A stretch of DNA of 64,000 nucleotides, taken from Candidatus Omnitrophota bacterium (GTDB lineage: Bacteria > Omnitrophota > Gorgyraeia > Pluralincolimonadales > Pluralincolimonadaceae). The position numbers were made by a program, and so were the translations under genes. Below the pieces are notes generated by a model. The model made no database searches and was not told the origin of the DNA. It worked only from the letters and a program-made list of their open reading frames with translations. Positions 48,011 through 56,694 of this stretch are shown piece after piece; within the stretch, counting starts at the first letter, position 1, and each line of letters begins with the position of its first letter. The stretch is taken from contig JBAZFB010000001.1 of the NCBI GenBank assembly GCA_041653595.1, forward strand, positions 121,651-185,650, written 5' to 3'.

Positions 48011-48775
48011 TTAACCGAACCTCCCTGTTATATAATCTTCTGTCCTTTTGTCTTTCGGGGCGGTGAAGATATTCTGTGTCTTGCCGAATTCTACCAATTC
48101 GCCCAGAAGGAAGAACGCGGTGTAGTCCGAGACGCGGGCCGCCTGCTGCATATTGTGGGTCACGATGACTATAGTATAATACTTTTTCAATCCAAGTATA
48201 AGTTCTTCTATCTTGCTGGTGGATATGGGATCGAGGCTCGCGCACGGCTCGTCGAACAGCAGCACTTCGGGCTCGACCGCGAGACAGCGCGCGATACAAA
48301 GCCTCTGCTGCTGCCCGCCCGATAATTTGAGCGCGTTCTCGTGTATCCTGTCCTTTACCTCGTCCCAGAGCGCCGCCTTTTTGAGCGACTCCTCGACCTT
48401 CTTCTCGATAAATCCTTTATCTTTTATCCCGTTGATCCTCAAGCCGTAACTTACGTTATCAAATATGCTTTTGGGGAAGGGGTTCGGCTTCTGGAAGACC
48501 ATTCCTATGCGCCTTCTTATATCAACGGGGTCCACACACGGGCCGAACATGTCCTCCCCTTCCAGGAATATGTTCCCTTTCAAGACGGTGCCCGGCACAA
48601 GCTCATTCATCCGGTTCAAAAGCCTTATAAAAGTGGATTTCCCGCAGCCCGACGGCCCTATTATGGCGGTGACCTGGTTCTTATAGACCTCCAGGCTCAC
48701 GGAATTCAGCGCCTGCCGGTCCCCATAAAAGAAGTCAACGCCCCTCGCCTCTATTTTGACTATCTGCCTATCCAT
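48011..48775 (-). CDS. pstB: phosphate ABC transporter ATP-binding protein PstB
   Basis: The 254-residue ABC ATPase has Walker A GPSGCGKSTFIRLLNRMNEL, the Q-loop in VFQKPNPFPKSIFDNV, signature LSGGQQQRLCIARCLA, Walker B LLFDEPCASLDPIS and the H-loop in IVTHNMQQAARVSD. The NPFPKSI and NRMNEL motifs are specific to PstB. It powers phosphate import with PstA and PstC. Confidence 0.96.
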   Translation of the reverse strand: MDRQIVKIEARGVDFFYGDRQALNSVSLEVYKNQVTAIIGPSGCGKSTFIRLLNRMNELVPGTVLKGNIFLEGEDMFGPCVDPVDIRRRIGMVFQKPNPFPKSIFDNVSYGLRINGIKDKGFIEKKVEESLKKAALWDEVKDRIHENALKLSGGQQQRLCIARCLAVEPEVLLFDEPCASLDPISTSKIEELILGLKKYYTIVIVTHNMQQAARVSDYTAFFLLGELVEFGKTQNIFTAPKDKRTEDYITGRFG

Positions 48776-49619
48776 GGATGACCCTCTGTCTTTGCCGTAT
48801 GACTATCGCTATAGTAGAGATCAACAAGACCAGGACCAAAAGGATCAAGCCGCATCCGTAGGCGATCGCCGCCTGTTTATCGGGATGGGTCCCTTCGGTC
48901 ATCAACGCGTAAATATGGTAAGGAAGCGCCATCACTTCCGAAAATACCGAATCGGGATAATGCCGCGTATAAAATGTGGCGGCAGTAAAAAGGATGGGGG
49001 CGGTCTCTCCGGCGACACGCCCGATGCTTAATATCACGCCGGTCAAAATACCGGGCAGGGCCGTCGGAAGGACGATCTTTTTTATCGTGTCCCATTTTGT
49101 CGCGCCGAGGGCCAGGGACGCTTCCCGTAAAGATTGCGGGACAGCTATAAGCGCCTCCTGCGCCGCGGATATTATCACCGGCAGGGCCAGTATCCCGAGT
49201 GTCAGGCTGCCGGATAATATCGAAACTCCGAATTTCATGTATTTTACGAATACCGCGAAACCGAAAAGCCCGAAAACGACCGATGGGACGCCCGCGAGAT
49301 TGTTTATGCTCATCCTGATAATATTTACCAGGGCGCTTTTCGGGGAATACTCGCAAAGGTATATCGCGCACGCCAGGCCGAGCGGCAATGAGACGAGTAT
49401 AGCCCCCATCGTAAGATAAAATGTCCCTAATATCGCCGGCGCCACTCCGCCCTCGGTCATCCCGTTTTTAGGGACCTGGGTCAGGAATTCCCACGATATG
49501 ACCTTTATTCCCCTGGCGGCAATAAAATAGATTATCGCCCCGAGGAAGAACAGGGTGACCGCCATGCAAAGGAAGAGCAGCGCAAAACCTATATTCTGCG
49601 TTACCTTGTGTTTTTTCAT
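48768..49619 (-). CDS. pstA: phosphate ABC transporter permease PstA
   Basis: The 283-residue membrane protein has six helices and the permease EAA-like loop SLREASLALGATKWDTIKKIVLPTALPGI (cytoplasmic contact to PstB). It is coupled to pstC by an ATGA overlap and to pstB by eight overlapping bases. Confidence 0.95.
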   Translation of the reverse strand: MKKHKVTQNIGFALLFLCMAVTLFFLGAIIYFIAARGIKVISWEFLTQVPKNGMTEGGVAPAILGTFYLTMGAILVSLPLGLACAIYLCEYSPKSALVNIIRMSINNLAGVPSVVFGLFGFAVFVKYMKFGVSILSGSLTLGILALPVIISAAQEALIAVPQSLREASLALGATKWDTIKKIVLPTALPGILTGVILSIGRVAGETAPILFTAATFYTRHYPDSVFSEVMALPYHIYALMTEGTHPDKQAAIAYGCGLILLVLVLLISTIAIVIRQRQRVIHG

Positions 49620-50500
49620 CCGCCCAACCCCAGTTTTATCCTGAACCTGCGGCTTATAAGTTCGGCGATGATATTAAATACAAAGGTTATAAGGAACAGG
49701 ACCAGCGCGATCGCGAACAGTGAATGGTAATGCGCGCTGCCCATCGGCGCCTCCCCCATCTCCGCGGCTATGGCCGAGGTCATGGGCCGCACCGGCTCAA
49801 AGAACGAATGCGGTATGACGGCTGCGCCGCCCGCTACCATGAGCACCGTCATCGTCTCTCCTATGGCCCTGCTCATCCCGAGTATTATCGCTGTAGATAT
49901 ACCGGAGCCGGCAGCCGGGATCACGACGTTCACAAGCGTCTGCCAGCGGTTCGCGCCCACGGCAAAAGACGCTTCCCTGAAACTTTTCGGGACATAGCTT
50001 AACGCGTCCTCGGCGATGCTGCAGACCGTAGGCGTCGCCATTATCCCCAGGGTAAGGCTCGCGGTGAAAGCGCATAATCCCGTAGGAAGGTGGAGTAAAT
50101 TTTGCAAAAAAGGGGCGATCATCATCATGCCGAAAAACCCGTATACTACCGACGGTATGCTGGCCAGGATCTCGACAAGCGGTTTTAATACCGCCTTCTG
50201 CCGGTGGCCTGCCAGTTCGTTCAAGTAAAGGGCGCTGCCTACGCCCAACGGAACGCAGACGAACATGGCGCCTACCGTGACCCAGAACGACGCCAGTATC
50301 AAAGGCAGTATCCCGAATTCCGGGGGATCGAACGTGGGATACCACGCCTTGCCGAAGATAAAATCCGCCGGCCTGACCTCTTTAAATACCGGCAGCCCTT
50401 CTTTAAAGAGGACGATTATTATGCCGACCAAAAAAATAAGGGAAGAGAAGGCCAGCGCAGTGAAGATCCACTGATAGGCCTTCTCTTTTAACCTAGTCAT
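49616..50500 (-). CDS. pstC: phosphate ABC transporter permease PstC
   Basis: The 294-residue six-helix permease has KAWYPTFDPPEFGILPLILASFWVT, SIPSVVYGFFGM, and the EAA loop SFREASFAVGANRWQTLVNVVIPAA. The first periplasmic loop (residues ~35-65) with FGKAWYP is typical of PstC. It follows pstS by five bases. Confidence 0.95.
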   Translation of the reverse strand: MTRLKEKAYQWIFTALAFSSLIFLVGIIIVLFKEGLPVFKEVRPADFIFGKAWYPTFDPPEFGILPLILASFWVTVGAMFVCVPLGVGSALYLNELAGHRQKAVLKPLVEILASIPSVVYGFFGMMMIAPFLQNLLHLPTGLCAFTASLTLGIMATPTVCSIAEDALSYVPKSFREASFAVGANRWQTLVNVVIPAAGSGISTAIILGMSRAIGETMTVLMVAGGAAVIPHSFFEPVRPMTSAIAAEMGEAPMGSAHYHSLFAIALVLFLITFVFNIIAELISRRFRIKLGLGG

Positions 50501-50504
50501 ATTT

Positions 50505-51326
50505 TTATTTTAACGCAACAAACCCTTCTTCGTCCACTATCTTCTGGCCGTCGTCGCTCATTATAAAATCGATGAACGCTTTGGTCGCGCCCTGCGGTGC
50601 GCCGTTCGTGTACATGAACAACGGCCTCGAGAGCGGATATTTGCCCGAAAGGACCGTCTCTTTGGAAGGCTCAACGCCGTTTATGGGTATCGCCTTGACC
50701 TCACCGCCCATGTACCCCAGGCCCACATAGCCTATCGCGCCCGGCGTCTTCGCTATGACCGAAGCAACCGCCTGGTTGGAGGCCTGCATCAACGCGTCGG
50801 CCCGGACCTTTCGGCCGTCAAGCGCGAGCGCGCCGAAGGCCTCGAAAGTCCCGCTCGAGCTATCGCGCGATACGACCACTATCTTATCGCCTGTGCCTCC
50901 CACATCGGGCCATTTAGAGATCGAGCCGGTAAAGATATCTTTCAGCTGCTGCTTAGTCAAAGCGCTCAAGCCGTTGGAACGGTTCACTATTACGGCTATC
51001 CCGTCCATCGCTATTACGTTCGCTCTCGGGTTTTTGCCTTTTACCCCGGCCTTTTCCAGCTCGGCGTCTTTCATCGAGCGCGAAGCATTCCCGATATCGC
51101 AGGTGCCGTCTATCAATGAAGCGACGCCTACTCCCGAGCCGCCGCCGCGCACCGATATATCCACTGCCGGGTTCTTCGACATAAAGACCTCGGCTGCCTT
51201 CTGCGCGATCGGCAGGACCGTAGTCGAACCTTCAAGGACTATCTTGTTAGCGGCCGCGGCAGCAGTGTTCATACAGAAACCCGCCGCAAAGGCCGCAATA
51301 ACCGCCAACCAAATAACTTTTTTCAT
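50505..51326 (-). CDS. pstS: phosphate-binding periplasmic protein PstS
   Basis: The 273-residue secreted binding protein has a signal peptide (1-26). IVLEGSTTVLPIAQKAAEVF, VRGGGSGVGVASLIDGTCDIGNASR and VSRDSSSGTFEAF contribute the phosphate-binding loops, and GAIGYVGLGYM is typical of the family. No lipobox is present, so it is periplasmic. Confidence 0.95.
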   Translation of the reverse strand: MKKVIWLAVIAAFAAGFCMNTAAAAANKIVLEGSTTVLPIAQKAAEVFMSKNPAVDISVRGGGSGVGVASLIDGTCDIGNASRSMKDAELEKAGVKGKNPRANVIAMDGIAVIVNRSNGLSALTKQQLKDIFTGSISKWPDVGGTGDKIVVVSRDSSSGTFEAFGALALDGRKVRADALMQASNQAVASVIAKTPGAIGYVGLGYMGGEVKAIPINGVEPSKETVLSGKYPLSRPLFMYTNGAPQGATKAFIDFIMSDDGQKIVDEEGFVALK

Positions 51327-51335
51327 TTTTCCTCC

Positions 51336-52640
51336 TTAGAATTTAATGTTCCAATCTGCCTGGATAACCTGCGCGGGCAGCGTCGAGCTGCCGCTATCTG
51401 CCGTCAACCTGGTCAAATTATGCGCGTTGAAATAACTGAGCGTAAGCCAGGAGTTCTTGCTCAACCCAAAATTGAACGCTACATGGTCGCCGGCCGTGTT
51501 CGTCCTGCCGCCGTAAAAATCAGAGTCGGGATACATATCGAGGAAAGCGTTCCTCTCGATCATCCTGTGGTCATAGACAAACTGCCACTGGTATTTATCC
51601 GCCACCTTCTCGCTCCCGATCTTGAAGCCTGCAATCCAGCCTGTACCCTTGGTACTTGCGCTGAGATTATCCATATACTCGCCGAAGACAGCGAAATACG
51701 GGAAGCCCAGGTTATAGCCGAAGAACGGCTCGGAAAAAGCCAGCTCCAGTTTCGGGACTATACTATTATAATCATTCTGGTAAACGATGTCACTGGTGGT
51801 CCGTGACTGGTCGGAATTCCTGGCAAGTGTGTTAGTTCCGGGGGAATTGGTTATCTGCGTCATGCCTTTTACTTCGGCCAGCCAGAAATCGACGGTGGAT
51901 TTCAGCTTGACGTTGTCAAGCACGCTCCAGGAGACGCCCGGCTGGATGACATTCTGCAGCGGGTTCTTTGACTTCGGGAAGGTATCACCCAGATACAGGA
52001 ACCCGTAGTTCAAAAAAACGTTGGCGCTTGGGTTGACATTGTAGCTCAACTGCAGCGCAACTCCCTCGGGGTTAATATCCCCGTCCACGAGCGCGGTTAT
52101 AGGTTCCCAGAACGGGTTCTTGAATTTACCGGCCGTAAAAGTGGTATCGACCGGCGCTGTCCAGTGAGGCAGATACTGGCCGTAACCATAGTCCAATATT
52201 ATGTTCTTGAAGGAAAAACCATCACCCAGCGTTATGTTCGTGGATTTCGGATCGGTGGTCGTTCCGGTAGCTATACCCAAACCTACCCTGAAATCCTCTA
52301 TGAGCCTCGTCTCTGCGCCGAGCCTCACCCTTATCCTGTCCCTGTTCCTCTCGGTCGCGGTCGTAGTCGCGCTCTTCGCTTTGTCCCACTGGTACCTGTT
52401 CCTGAAATCGCCCTTTAACTTGATATCCTGGATCCACTGCGGGATATTCGCCGCCTTGCCCTGCGCTACTTCTTTTCTGGCTTCCTCTTTCGTCTCCGCG
52501 AGGACTTGCGCGCCTTCCCCCTGCGTCAAGATGCCCTTGTCGACGAGCTTCTGGACGAGGATCTCCATCTCGCCCGCATAGGAACGGCCGGCCAACGCAA
52601 CCATACCTATCACGCCTAACAGCAACATCAGCTTTTTCAT
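51336..52640 (-). CDS. putative phosphate-responsive outer-membrane porin
   Basis: The 434-residue exported protein (signal peptide 1-22, ending SYA) has an N-terminal helical segment (MEILVQKLVDKGILTQGEGAQVLAETKEEARKEV; SLH/coiled-coil-like) followed by long beta-strand repeats (IKLKGDFRNRYQWDK, RDRIRVRLGAETRLI) to a terminal aromatic Phe (IQADWNIKF). It fits the putative-porin family (Porin_5 type). Its place between phoR and pstS and after a candidate Pho box suggests a phosphate-starvation porin, analogous in role to PhoE/OprP but not closely related. Confidence 0.82.
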   Translation of the reverse strand: MKKLMLLLGVIGMVALAGRSYAGEMEILVQKLVDKGILTQGEGAQVLAETKEEARKEVAQGKAANIPQWIQDIKLKGDFRNRYQWDKAKSATTTATERNRDRIRVRLGAETRLIEDFRVGLGIATGTTTDPKSTNITLGDGFSFKNIILDYGYGQYLPHWTAPVDTTFTAGKFKNPFWEPITALVDGDINPEGVALQLSYNVNPSANVFLNYGFLYLGDTFPKSKNPLQNVIQPGVSWSVLDNVKLKSTVDFWLAEVKGMTQITNSPGTNTLARNSDQSRTTSDIVYQNDYNSIVPKLELAFSEPFFGYNLGFPYFAVFGEYMDNLSASTKGTGWIAGFKIGSEKVADKYQWQFVYDHRMIERNAFLDMYPDSDFYGGRTNTAGDHVAFNFGLSKNSWLTLSYFNAHNLTRLTADSGSSTLPAQVIQADWNIKF

Positions 52641-52698
52641 GCCCTCTCCTCTTTTGTTGGACTTCCGGTTAACATAGCGGTTTTTTAACTTCGAGGAG

Positions 52699-52753
52699 AG
52701 TATAAGATCTGAAGGTTACGGACAAAGGGAGGAATTGTGAACTTTCTGTGAAC
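52699..52753 (-). promoter_or_regulatory. candidate Pho box and -10 of the porin-pst operon
   Basis: GTTCACA is repeated with an 11-base period (52747-52753 and 52736-52742), the spacing of PhoB half-sites. A -10-like TATACT lies at 52699-52704. The gap between box and -10 is longer (about 31 bases) than in E. coli, so the arrangement is a candidate only. Confidence 0.5.
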
Positions 52754-52754
52754 A

Positions 52755-52780
52755 TAAATTCGGCGCTTTTGCCGAATTTA
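52755..52780 (-). terminator. hairpin after phoR
   Basis: The 10-bp perfect stem TAAATTCGGC/GCCGAATTTA has a 6-base loop and lies 32 bases past the phoR stop, right before the candidate Pho box. It probably separates phoBR transcription from the porin-pst unit; the U-tract is weak. Confidence 0.5.
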
Positions 52781-52811
52781 TCCTGAGCGCAGCGAAGGGA
52801 AAACCCGCAGG

Positions 52812-54581
52812 TCAGGCTTTGGGGACGGTGAAGCTGAAGGTCGAGCCGCGGCCCGGTTCCGACTTGACCCACACCTGGCCGCCGTGGGACTGGACGATAT
52901 GTTTGACTATTGAGAGGCCGAGGCCCGTCCCTCCGAGCTGGCGTGAACGGGCTTTATCGACGCGATAGAACCTCTCGAAAATCCTCGGAAGATCGCTTTG
53001 CGGTATTCCGGCGCCGGTATCCGAAATGTCTATCTGCAGATATTTGTCTTTAGGCGAAACTGAGACCTTGACCGAACCGCCGTCGGGCGTATATTTGACC
53101 GAGTTATCGAGCAGGTTCAAAAATACCTGCGAAAGCCTGTTCTCATCCGCGAGAACCTTAGGCAGGCCCTCGGGAATATCGAATTCTATCTTAATGGACT
53201 TATCCCGGGCTGATTTTTCAAGCACTCCGGCGGAACGCCTTATTATAGGGGCTATCTCCACCGGCATAAAGACCATAGCCATCTTGCCCGATTCTATCTT
53301 GGAAAGGTCGAGGAGGTCATCGATGAGCTTCGCCAGCCGGTCGCTCTCGCGGTGGATTATGCCGAGGAACTCCTTCCGGTCTTCCTCTTTCGGCACTCCG
53401 CCTATAAGCGTTTCCGAATATCCTTTTATGCTCGAAAGTGGGGTCCTCAACTCGTGCGAAACATTGGCGACAAAATCCTGCCTTACCTTCTCGAGACGGC
53501 GCAACTCGGTTATATCATGAAAAACAAATATGGCCCCTTCGCGCTGTTCTTCTTTTATTATCGCGACACCGCTGACTTTAATGAATTTTTCCTCAGGACT
53601 GCTTATGCCTATCTCCTCCACCGCTATCCTCTGGCCGCCTTTGAGCACCCTGTCGACGATATCCTGCACGGCGGAATTGCGTATCACCTCCAGGGGGCTC
53701 TTCCCCTCGGGCGCCGTATCGATAAAGAACAGCTTCCTGAGCGAAGGGTTCGCCAGGATTATCTTTCCCTTTACGTCGGTCACTATCACGCCTTCTACCA
53801 TGCCGGAAAGCACCGTCTCGAGTTTCGCCTCGCCCGACCTTACTTTTTCTATCTTGGCCTTTATCTCGTCCGACATATAATTCAATGTCGCGGCAAGGTC
53901 GCCTATCTCGTCCCGGGAAACGTTAAATACTTTCCTGGAAAAATCCCCGGATGCCATCGCCTTCGCCGCGGATGAGATATTAGCCAGCGGGCGCGTCACG
54001 GCCATGGATATCAGGAAACTCAGGACCAGCGAAGCAAAAAAGACCGTTATGACCCCAACGGCCAGTATCTTCTGCATCCCCGCTTCGAATTCCGCGACTT
54101 TTGCGACCGGGATCACCAGGCGCAGTATGGCCGCGGGCTTCTCTTTCCCGACAACCGCGGCGTTATAGAGCATATACTTCTTTAAGGTATAGCTATAACG
54201 CTGGCTGATGCCGAAACCCTCTTTCAGCGCCTGTTGGACCTCGGGGCGGCTTAAATGGTTCTCCAGTTTCGGGAGGTCTTCCCTTTTTACTTCAGAATCG
54301 CCGAGCACGGTCCCGTCCGGCGCGATTATCGTAACCCTGACGCCGAGGTCCGCTCCTATCCTGTTTGCCAGGTCAACGGTGTCCGCGGCCGCGGGTTTCC
54401 TGCTGAACTCGCTCTCCAGATAATCTTTGCTTAAAAAGAGTTCTTTTTTCAGGTTGCTCTCGATATCTCTCAGGAGGAAAGATTTCAGGTGGGAATTAAA
54501 ATATATGTAGGCCGCCGCGAGAATAAAAACAGCGAGCAGGCAGAAGATCGCCGTCAGTTTCCACTGGAGCTTAATCCTCAT
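52812..54581 (-). CDS. phoR: phosphate regulon sensor histidine kinase PhoR
   Basis: The 589-residue protein has TM1 (~8-27), a periplasmic region (~30-160), TM2 (~168-192) and HAMP (~193-245: ISMAVTRPLANISSAAKAMASGDFSRK). A PAS domain (~255-360) follows, then HisKA with NVSHELRTPLSSIKGYSETL (~378) and HATPase_c with N-box NLLDNSVKYTPDGG, G1 DTGAGIP and G2 GTGLGLSIVKHIVQSHGG. The long extracytoplasmic part matches Gram-positive-like/other PhoR rather than E. coli PhoR. It overlaps phoB by 11 bases. Confidence 0.93.
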   Translation of the reverse strand: MRIKLQWKLTAIFCLLAVFILAAAYIYFNSHLKSFLLRDIESNLKKELFLSKDYLESEFSRKPAAADTVDLANRIGADLGVRVTIIAPDGTVLGDSEVKREDLPKLENHLSRPEVQQALKEGFGISQRYSYTLKKYMLYNAAVVGKEKPAAILRLVIPVAKVAEFEAGMQKILAVGVITVFFASLVLSFLISMAVTRPLANISSAAKAMASGDFSRKVFNVSRDEIGDLAATLNYMSDEIKAKIEKVRSGEAKLETVLSGMVEGVIVTDVKGKIILANPSLRKLFFIDTAPEGKSPLEVIRNSAVQDIVDRVLKGGQRIAVEEIGISSPEEKFIKVSGVAIIKEEQREGAIFVFHDITELRRLEKVRQDFVANVSHELRTPLSSIKGYSETLIGGVPKEEDRKEFLGIIHRESDRLAKLIDDLLDLSKIESGKMAMVFMPVEIAPIIRRSAGVLEKSARDKSIKIEFDIPEGLPKVLADENRLSQVFLNLLDNSVKYTPDGGSVKVSVSPKDKYLQIDISDTGAGIPQSDLPRIFERFYRVDKARSRQLGGTGLGLSIVKHIVQSHGGQVWVKSEPGRGSTFSFTVPKA

Positions 54582-55266
54582 CGCCTTCCCTGCATCTGTA
54601 GCCTAGCCCCCTTACGGTTTCCAGCAGTTCCCCGGCCTTGCCCAATTTTTCCCTTAATCTCTTGATGTGGGTATCGATCGTGCGCGTATCGACATCGGCG
54701 GCAATATCCCAGACGTCGGTCAACAGCTGTTCGCGTGACTGGACGCGGCCCTGCCGCTCGACTAATGTCGCGAGCAGCTTGAATTCCATGGGGGTGAGCT
54801 CGACCTCTTTCTTCTTCACGGTCACTTTATGCTTCTCTATATCTATTACCAGGTCCCCGGCGTTAATAATATTTTTTTGGGCGGTTTCGGGCTTGCCGCG
54901 CTTCAGGATGGCTTTCACCCTCAGGACAAGCTCGCGCGGGCTGAAGGGCTTTACGATATAATCGTCGGCGCCTAATTCAAGGCCGACCACCCTGTCGACC
55001 TCCTCACCTTTCGCCGTGACCATTATGACCGGGATATTTTTGAGCTTGGGGTCCTGCTTTATCGAACGGCATACGTCAAATCCGTTTATCTTAGGGAGCA
55101 TTATGTCGAGGATTATGAGGTCCGGGAAAAATCTTTTAAGGTGCTCGAGCGCCTCCTCGCCGTTAGGCACGGCGAAAGCGTCGAACCCCTCCTTCTCAAG
55201 ATTGAACTTGATGAGCTTGGAGATGTTCTTGTCGTCTTCTACTATGAGGATCTCTTTTTTCTGCAT
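54571..55266 (-). CDS. phoB: phosphate regulon response regulator PhoB
   Basis: The 231-residue OmpR/PhoB-class regulator has a receiver domain with acidic pocket VEDDKNISKL, phospho-acceptor Asp in DLIILDIMLPKINGFDV (~54) and switch Thr/Lys in VTAKGEE and DYIVKPFSPRELVLR. The winged helix (~135-230) has VELTPMEFKLLATLVER and DVDTRTIDTHIKRLREKLG. It overlaps the HAD hydrolase gene at its 5' end by 25 bases. Confidence 0.94.
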   Translation of the reverse strand: MQKKEILIVEDDKNISKLIKFNLEKEGFDAFAVPNGEEALEHLKRFFPDLIILDIMLPKINGFDVCRSIKQDPKLKNIPVIMVTAKGEEVDRVVGLELGADDYIVKPFSPRELVLRVKAILKRGKPETAQKNIINAGDLVIDIEKHKVTVKKKEVELTPMEFKLLATLVERQGRVQSREQLLTDVWDIAADVDTRTIDTHIKRLREKLGKAGELLETVRGLGYRCREGDED

Positions 55267-55901
55267 TTTTTGCTTACCCGTAAAAGGTCCGGGAGTTTAT
55301 CGGCTATCCCGCATGGCCGGGCCTTCTTCAATTCCGAATGTGACGAAGAACCGCCTAGGACCGCCACAACTTTTACGCCCGCGTTATGGCCGGCATGGAC
55401 GTCGACGGTCATGTCCCCGACGTAAAGCGCCTCGGATTTTTTTACGCCCAGTTTTTTCAATATCTTCGGTATCAGGAAAGGTTTTGGTTTTATCTCGGTT
55501 TTATCTTTCGCGCACGCGATAGCATCGAAATATTTGACGAGGTCGAGGTGCTTCAACAGTATCATGCTGAACTTAGGCGGCCTGTTGCTTGCAACCGCAA
55601 GTTTATAACCTTTGTTTTTGAGGCCGCGCAACAGCTGCCTCGCCCCGGGTATGACCTTCGAATACCTCAAAAGCGCTTTCTCGTGATGCGCGCGATAGAG
55701 CTTTAGCCCTTCCTTAACATCTTTCTTCTCGACGAAATATTCAATGAAATTCTTGTCGCCGTGGCCGACTGCCCTGCGCACGACCGGCAACTTCGCCTTC
55801 GGATACCCGAGTTTTACCAGGGTATAATTCAGGCTCTTCTCGATCGCGGTATACGCGTCGACTATCGTCCCGTCTATATCGAATATTATCAGCTTAAACA
55901 T
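55242..55901 (-). CDS. HAD-superfamily phosphatase (phosphoglycolate phosphatase/PpaX-like)
   Basis: The 219-residue protein has HAD motif I IFDIDGTIVDAYTAI (Asp ~8), motif II VASNRPPKFS (Ser/Asn ~103), motif III Lys in DKTEIKPKPFLIP and motif IV YVGDMTVDVHAGHNAG. The alpha-helical cap at residues ~15-80 is type C1. It may hydrolyse phosphoglycolate or pyrophosphate; substrate uncertain. The basic C-terminal tail (KKCRKKRSS) overlaps the phoB start. Confidence 0.88.
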   Translation of the reverse strand: MFKLIIFDIDGTIVDAYTAIEKSLNYTLVKLGYPKAKLPVVRRAVGHGDKNFIEYFVEKKDVKEGLKLYRAHHEKALLRYSKVIPGARQLLRGLKNKGYKLAVASNRPPKFSMILLKHLDLVKYFDAIACAKDKTEIKPKPFLIPKILKKLGVKKSEALYVGDMTVDVHAGHNAGVKVVAVLGGSSSHSELKKARPCGIADKLPDLLRVSKKCRKKRSS

Positions 55902-56115
55902 CTATTTCGAATATCTTCTGTTTGGAGGTATGCCCCTTGATGAGGTTTACTTTTGATTTCGCGATATCAAAATGCCCGGCGAGGGCTTTTATGACCGCCT
56001 CGTTCGCTTTCCCGTCGGCGGGTTTTGCCCTCACCCATACCGAATAATCACTGCCGCCCGTCTTTTCGACCTTCTCCCGGCTGGAGCCGGCCTTGACTTT
56101 GACGCTTATCTTCAA
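55894..56115 (-). CDS. DUF167/YggU family small protein
   Basis: The 73-residue protein matches DUF167: MKISVKVKAGSSREKVEK, SVWVRAKPADGKANEAVIKALAGHF and KVNLIKGHTSKQKIFEI. Structures show a small alpha/beta fold; function is unknown. It starts directly after the YnbE-YdbL stop and overlaps the HAD start. Confidence 0.92.
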   Translation of the reverse strand: MKISVKVKAGSSREKVEKTGGSDYSVWVRAKPADGKANEAVIKALAGHFDIAKSKVNLIKGHTSKQKIFEIDV

Positions 56116-56682
56116 TTACTTATTCTTCCACTCATACGAGCCGGACGCGTTCATCACCTCGATGGGCGTCCCCGCAGGAGCGTCGTTCTGCAGGCGCTGC
56201 GCGTAAAGTTTCTGCACATCTCCGAGAGGCGCGCCGTTCTTCTGCGATATCTCTTTGTATATCGTCATCCTGTCGGCATTTTCCGCGCTGATAAAGTCCG
56301 CGGGAGCTCCGCTTCCCTTCGCCTCGACCATGCCGGACCTATTCTCGCCTATAACGCCTTTTCCCTCGAGCGATGAAAGTTCCGCGTACCTGCCCTTACG
56401 CCTTGCCGCCGCCTGCTGCACTTCCGGCGATAAAGATTCCTCGGCATAAGCATTGACCATGAGGAAATTCAATTTCATGCCGCCTTCCGGTTTCGGCGCG
56501 GCCTTGCCGGATACCGCGTTCTCGATAGCATCGATGTCGTTTGTCACATGTTGGTACACATCGAGCCGCATGGTCACATCGACCTTTATCGCTTCTTTCG
56601 GCGCCTTGACCTGCATGCTCATGCATCCCGTACCCAAAAACACGGCCAGCGAGGCCGCCAAGACTGCTATTCCTTTTTTCAT
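56116..56682 (-). CDS. YnbE-YdbL fusion lipoprotein (YnbE lipoprotein + DUF1318)
   Basis: The 188-residue protein begins with a lipoprotein signal (FLGTGCMSMQ, Cys ~20). A YnbE-like segment (~23-58) reads VKAPKEAIKVDVTMRLDVYQHV, corresponding to VAAPKEPITINMNVKIEHEI in E. coli YnbE. A linker of ~45 residues follows. The C-terminal half (~105-188) matches YdbL/DUF1318: GKGVIGENRSGMVEAKG, NADRMTIYKEISQKNGAPLGDVQKLYAQRL and APAGTPIEVMNASGSYEW. In E. coli ynbE and ydbL are separate genes in the ydbH operon; YnbE is an outer-membrane lipoprotein that bridges to YdbH. Here both are one chain downstream of two YdbH-like genes. Assignment rests on motif likeness. Confidence 0.78.
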   Translation of the reverse strand: MKKGIAVLAASLAVFLGTGCMSMQVKAPKEAIKVDVTMRLDVYQHVTNDIDAIENAVSGKAAPKPEGGMKLNFLMVNAYAEESLSPEVQQAAARRKGRYAELSSLEGKGVIGENRSGMVEAKGSGAPADFISAENADRMTIYKEISQKNGAPLGDVQKLYAQRLQNDAPAGTPIEVMNASGSYEWKNK

Positions 56683-56694
56683 CTTTTCCTCTCC

